This document shows, one piece after another, positions 60,034 to 64,000 of a DNA stretch of 64,000 nucleotides. The DNA lies in assembly GCF_017916325.1 (NCBI RefSeq), contig NC_090162.1:589001-653000 (forward strand), in the 5' to 3' direction. The notes under the pieces were generated by a model. The model made no database searches and was not told the DNA's origin. It was given only the letters and a program-made list of their open reading frames with translations. Source of the DNA: Leishmania martiniquensis. Its lineage: Eukaryota > Euglenozoa > Kinetoplastea > Trypanosomatida > Trypanosomatidae. Both the position numbers and the translations under genes were made by a program. How positions within the stretch are numbered: the stretch's first letter is position 1; every line of letters begins with the position of its first letter.

Positions 60034-60225
60034 ATGCACCGACTGCTCACCCCTTTTAAGTTGGTTGCGCTGTCGCTTGGCCGCCTGACGAAGCGAAGCA
60101 GTCGCTTCGTTAAGCCGTTGGTTGACGTAGTTTACTGGAACGTTCTGCAGTTGGCGGTCACTGCACGGAGCTCATCTGCGCTGCCGTGCGGGTTGTGTGC
60201 GGCTCCGTGCAAAGGAGCGCTGTGA
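60034..60225 (+). CDS. Possible small basic protein (63 aa)
   Basis: 63 codons from ATG 60034. It is the first ATG after one of the best acceptor-like sites of the window (AG 59955-59956 after a C/T run of more than 20 nt). The N-terminal 30 residues are basic (Arg/Lys at 3, 9, 17, 20, 21, 24, 27) with hydrophobic residues between and no acid before Asp31, like a mitochondrial import signal. The C-terminal third is Cys-rich (Cys52, 55, 59; CGLCAAPC). No family recognised. Confidence 0.3.
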   Translation: MHRLLTPFKLVALSLGRLTKRSSRFVKPLVDVVYWNVLQLAVTARSSSALPCGLCAAPCKGAL

Positions 60226-61255
60226 TGTGTAGAGCGGCTCTGGCGCCTCTGCAACGCTGAGCTGCATTCCTCCGCTCTCCTCCGACTCTCGGGTTTCTCG
60301 GGAAGGGTGGGGCTCACCTCAGCTCATCTGACGTCTCCGGGACTCCGTGCACCACTTTCTGTGAGGGAGCCGAGAGGCATCTTTATCCCTGTCAACGCGT
60401 CATCACTTGTGTTCGCTGGTGCCAAGCACCCCCGACACGAAGGAGTCAGAGCGATGCATCACGCCTGATGCCGGCGACCATTTCCTCGACGGCACCTGAT
60501 CGTGGCGGGCTGCACCATCCCTTGCAGATGCGCTATCGCACGCGCTAATCCACCCTGGACAGTATTACTGGCTCCCACCCGGTTCTGTTGCTGAGCCTCT
60601 CCCAGGCTAAGGGATAAAATATGGAAGGAGGAATATGTACGGTGCCCAGCTGCGGCCCTCGTGACGCAGAGGGAAAAGAGGGAAGGCGCTACCGCTGGTT
60701 TTCGATGAGCCCATCCCGTAAAAGCCGCTGCACATGGGCTGTTCTTGTGTGTGGCCGAGCCTCGCGTGGGCACGCGTCAGTGGCACAGCCCCGCCGAAGG
60801 TGTAAAGCGCAGCCCAACTCGCATCGATCGAGGCGAACATGCGGGCATGCTCATGTCCTGTGTGCGCACCTCTCTTCCTCTTGCTGCATCTCTTTGCCTG
60901 CCTACTCCCCCTCCCTCCCTCCCTCTCTGTCTCTGCCCCTCTCATACTGGAGAAATCGCTGAAGGACTGACATATACATAGGTGTATATGTGCGCGTGCG
61001 GTTACTCCTGAGTAGCTGACGGACTGTTTCCACCCGCCTATCCCCCTGCCTGCTTCCTTTCTCTTTTTTTTGTTGTCCCTCCCGAGTGGTGTGCTTTCGA
61101 GCGACTCTTCCTCGCTCCCTTTCGGCATCGCCACTGCCCAACACACGCAGAGGCGCCTTTTATTTTGGTGCCACTCATCATTTTTTTCGTTTTCTGACGG
61201 AGCGAACAATACGTCCAGGCAGCTTAGCGGCGTGCAGGGACGGTGCCACGCGGCC
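60226..61255. other. Intergenic region before the polytopic membrane protein
   Basis: No supported gene. C/T-rich tract at 60900-60945 and T-runs at 61062-61071 and 61181-61195. First AG after the last T-run is at 61201-61202. Confidence 0.55.
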
Positions 61256-64000
61256 ATGCCGTCCAAGTCCAATGCCTGCGACACATCACCTCCGCGCGTG
61301 CCAACGGAAGAGAGGGCGATGAGGCCTTCGCATTTAACGGCAGAGGCAACTAGTTGTTCGCAGCTGCTCACCCCGCCTTCAGCGATAACGAGCCCACAGC
61401 TAGGAAACCGCTTCACCGATCGTACAAGCGCACATTCTCTGCACATACGTCGCAGCAGTACGGTGCTTGAATCGACAGCACAGATGTCAAGGTCGGGCGG
61501 TGCGTCATCAGCGTGCCATCCCTTCGACTCGGGCCTCGATGGTGATACGGCCGCCCTATTTGAGGTACTGAACTTCTCCACGGTTTCTCTCCTCACCGTG
61601 TGGGTGGTGGACTGCGCTGCAGGGCTCTTCTCACTTGTTCTGTCAGACGTGTACGTGAACCAGTACCCCGAGTTCCCGCTCATCTTCTTTCTGGCCCTTG
61701 GCTCACACTTGAACCTCTTAGCCGGCGTCTTTGTGTACCTTCTCGGCCGCAGGAAGTACGGCCCTCAGGCGTATCGCTTCTATCAGCCGTTCGCGGGTGG
61801 GGTGCAGTTTGTGCTGCTGCAGTGCTTTGGAGTCGCGTGCGTGGCGGCCTCGCTTCTTCTGACGGCGGCCTACTGGCTGCTCTTCGAGCCAGAAGCGAAA
61901 CATTCGCACGGGTTCATGAGCACGATAGGCGTGCTGGCGCTGTTTGGCAACATTCTTATACTGCTCTCGCTGCGCAGCTTCAGCTACTACGATCCCGCTA
62001 AGGCATCGGAGCCGAGACCGGTCACTGCGCTACCAAGCACCAGTGCCGCCTTCCTGGCTGACAACGGTGTTTCAGCGTTCTTGCAGTATCTGCGCCGCCG
62101 CCCCAACGCAGAGAGCGCGCTGGAGGTGTCGATGCTGATGGCACAAAGTATGCTTAGCGTGGTGGCCATCCACTTTCCAGGGCTGCAGGAAATTATCTTT
62201 CGCGTGAACCTCGCCATAACACTGACGTGTGGCACGTTGAGCCTGCTCTTCATTGGGCATCGGCGCTCCCTCGGCTTCATCAGCTTCCGCTTGTGTATGC
62301 ATCGCGCCTTTGACAGCATTCTTCTGTGGCTGTCCCGATTTATGTACCTCGCCGCAGTAATCGCCAACGTGTTGCTGCTAGCGGACTCTCGTGCGCACAC
62401 TGTGAAGCCCTCCTCTGTGCTAGCTGTTCAGGGACTGAGTGTCGTGAGTTGCATTGCGCTGCTGATGTTTGTGCGCACGATGCGCTATGAGGCTATCGAG
62501 GAGATGCCCGACGTTCCGAGCAGTGTTTTCGAACTGGGCGGCGTGGTGGCTGTGGCGGCGGCGTTTCTACTGGCATTCCTCAACGTGAGCATCTTCTTTT
62601 ACGCACAGAACTTCCCCGACGGCCTCGATGAGACGGTGGAGGGGACGAACTGGACGTATCAAGAGGTACTGCTGCTTGTATCGCAGCTGGCGCAGCTTCT
62701 CTCTCTGCTGCCAACGCCGATGGTATACGTTTCTGGCGCAGTTATGCACGGCGATCACTTCCGCATGCTGTCCAACAGCCGCCCCGCTGAGACGCTCCCG
62801 GTGCTGCTGCTACAGACTTTGAGCTATCTGCTGTACGTCGCCTCCATCATCAGCTTCACGCTTTTTCTATCCAGCAGCACACCATTCATTGCCTCGCTGG
62901 AGGCGGTGATGTCCACGCTCAGTGTCTTCTGCATGACGTGTGCGGTACGACTGTTCAGCTCTATTATGCTCCGACGGCACACCCTCCAGGCTGCGTCAGG
63001 GGGGGCGGTGAAGCCGGCCTCGTCGCTGCTGGTCAATGGAAGGGATACCTTCCAGGGGCCCCTCAACCTTTCCAGGGCACCACCCCGCCCCGATGCCGCG
63101 CCGTCACCCGACACGGGCAGCCCAACGTCGGAGGAGTTGGCCACCACCGCGTACATCATGAACGGGGAGATGATCTTTGGCTACCTTTTATGCCTGACAA
63201 ACGTGCTGCTTCGGCTGCTCGTCGACATTTCGTTGCATCACGTGTGGGGCGAGGTGGAGCTCCCACACGTGCGCCTGATCATGATAGCCAACATCTGCTT
63301 CATTGCGTGCGTGCCGCTGACGCACTACTCGGGCAGGGACAAGGGTGTGCAGGTGTTTCACCCCTTCTCCGGCAGCGGCAGTTTTGTCGCGCTGCAGGTG
63401 CTCGGGTGGATGATCTACGCCATCTTCGTCATCATCATCATCTTCGGGACTCTTCTGGTGAGCAGCCCCAACAGAATGCCCATGGAGTGGCACACGCTTA
63501 TGGAGGACGGACATGTCATGTACACCTTGTTCGGGGTCCTTGAATTGATTCCGGTGGTGCTCATTACGGTGTCCATTGTGATCGAGGCCCGCTACACCAT
63601 GGCGACGGCGCTGCAGCAGCGCTTGGCGAAGGAGTCGTTCCTGGAGCTGCGCCGCTTCATGCGCGAGAAGTTGGCGGACAAGTCGGACGAGGAGAAGGCC
63701 GTGGCCCAGCTGGCCTTTCAAACGCTCATGACAGCAGCTCTGCACAGTTTTGATATCCCGTGCACCGACAATCTCCTGAGCATCTACAACGAACCTGCGA
63801 TAGCGCGACGCACCGAGAAGAGCGCCCGCGCGCCGAGCCAAGTCAGCACTGGTACTAACGATGAGACTGGCGCGGGGGGCGGTGACGAAAGCGGAGAACG
63901 CCTTGACTGGACCTGTGCTGGCGAGGACTTGAACACTCAACGTCAGCGTCACGAAGGCGTGCGTCTCATTGTGACACTCCTCTGCTGCGCGTCAGCCGCC
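61256..64000 (+). CDS. Polytopic membrane protein, 3' end outside the window
   Basis: 915 codons from ATG 61256, open to the window end with no stop. I found no in-frame ATG between the T-run at 61181-61195 and this one. About 105 polar N-terminal residues come first, then 14-15 hydrophobic segments. These start near 108-132 (FSTVSLLTVWVVDC) and 140-163 (FPLIFFLALGSHLNLLAG), and end near 715-740 (YAIFVIIIIFGTLLVS) and 760-785 (VLELIPVVLITVSIVIE). A Pro/Ser-rich loop lies at about 580-625. A cytosolic-looking tail from about 790 has a charged helix (RRFMREKLADKSDEEKAV) and an acidic Gly-rich part. No transporter or channel motif is recognised. Codon use and length make the gene certain. It is probably a trypanosomatid-specific membrane protein or a highly diverged transporter. 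Confidence 0.85.
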   Translation, partial: MPSKSNACDTSPPRVPTEERAMRPSHLTAEATSCSQLLTPPSAITSPQLGNRFTDRTSAHSLHIRRSSTVLESTAQMSRSGGASSACHPFDSGLDGDTAALFEVLNFSTVSLLTVWVVDCAAGLFSLVLSDVYVNQYPEFPLIFFLALGSHLNLLAGVFVYLLGRRKYGPQAYRFYQPFAGGVQFVLLQCFGVACVAASLLLTAAYWLLFEPEAKHSHGFMSTIGVLALFGNILILLSLRSFSYYDPAKASEPRPVTALPSTSAAFLADNGVSAFLQYLRRRPNAESALEVSMLMAQSMLSVVAIHFPGLQEIIFRVNLAITLTCGTLSLLFIGHRRSLGFISFRLCMHRAFDSILLWLSRFMYLAAVIANVLLLADSRAHTVKPSSVLAVQGLSVVSCIALLMFVRTMRYEAIEEMPDVPSSVFELGGVVAVAAAFLLAFLNVSIFFYAQNFPDGLDETVEGTNWTYQEVLLLVSQLAQLLSLLPTPMVYVSGAVMHGDHFRMLSNSRPAETLPVLLLQTLSYLLYVASIISFTLFLSSSTPFIASLEAVMSTLSVFCMTCAVRLFSSIMLRRHTLQAASGGAVKPASSLLVNGRDTFQGPLNLSRAPPRPDAAPSPDTGSPTSEELATTAYIMNGEMIFGYLLCLTNVLLRLLVDISLHHVWGEVELPHVRLIMIANICFIACVPLTHYSGRDKGVQVFHPFSGSGSFVALQVLGWMIYAIFVIIIIFGTLLVSSPNRMPMEWHTLMEDGHVMYTLFGVLELIPVVLITVSIVIEARYTMATALQQRLAKESFLELRRFMREKLADKSDEEKAVAQLAFQTLMTAALHSFDIPCTDNLLSIYNEPAIARRTEKSARAPSQVSTGTNDETGAGGGDESGERLDWTCAGEDLNTQRQRHEGVRLIVTLLCCASAA

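Overview
The window is nuclear DNA of a trypanosomatid, almost certainly a Leishmania species. The signs are a GC-rich, intron-free layout, every convincing gene on the + strand with no strand switch, long C/T-rich and microsatellite-filled intergenic stretches, candidate spliced-leader acceptors (pyrimidine run then AG) before many ATGs, SIDER2-type retroposons, and two genes for ribosomal protein P0 with identical coding regions. The order P0, P0, two small genes, choline/ethanolamine kinase fits what I remember of chromosome 27, but this is memory and not a search. The region reads as part of one polycistronic unit, so neighbours need not share a function, and expression would be set mainly by UTRs.

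Layout. 1-2191: C/T-rich non-coding DNA. 2192-6724: large zinc-finger/STE-like protein kinase. 8836-12202: the P0 pair. 13450-13881: 143-residue protein resembling a stand-alone Argonaute MID domain. 15126-16247: unknown protein. 18608-20533: choline/ethanolamine kinase. 21538-22132: SIDER2-like copy 1. 22704-25406: protein with a C-terminal Schlafen-type AlbA_2 domain. 26892-27539: ESCRT-III Vps2/CHMP2. 28602-29140: SIDER2-like copy 2. 30270-32783: Noc1/Mak21 ribosome-assembly factor. 34391-35395: short proteasome subunit Rpn3. 36640-40716: triple cyclic-nucleotide-binding-fold protein. 42484-44571: beta-sandwich/coiled-coil protein. 46359-46832: probable mitochondrial one-pass membrane protein. 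48123-49535: polyprenol-reductase-like membrane enzyme. 50243-52456: PPR-like helical protein. 53100-53661: SIDER2-like copy 3. 54435-54761: MIC10. 55973-56660: tRNA-like relic and a possible decayed gene. 57435-57839: RPB11. 58735-58947 and 60034-60225: two possible small genes. 61256 to the window end: a polytopic membrane protein, cut by the edge.

Most genes are housekeeping: translation (P0, Noc1), protein turnover (Rpn3), membrane remodelling (Vps2, MIC10), lipid and dolichol synthesis (choline kinase, SRD5A3-like), and transcription (RPB11). The features most worth a second look are the MID-like protein, the AlbA_2 protein, the three nearly identical SIDER2-like repeats in direct orientation, and the P0 pair whose identity starts exactly at the ATG. 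Several long frames extend upstream only through GTG or TTG codons. For those I took the first in-frame ATG.
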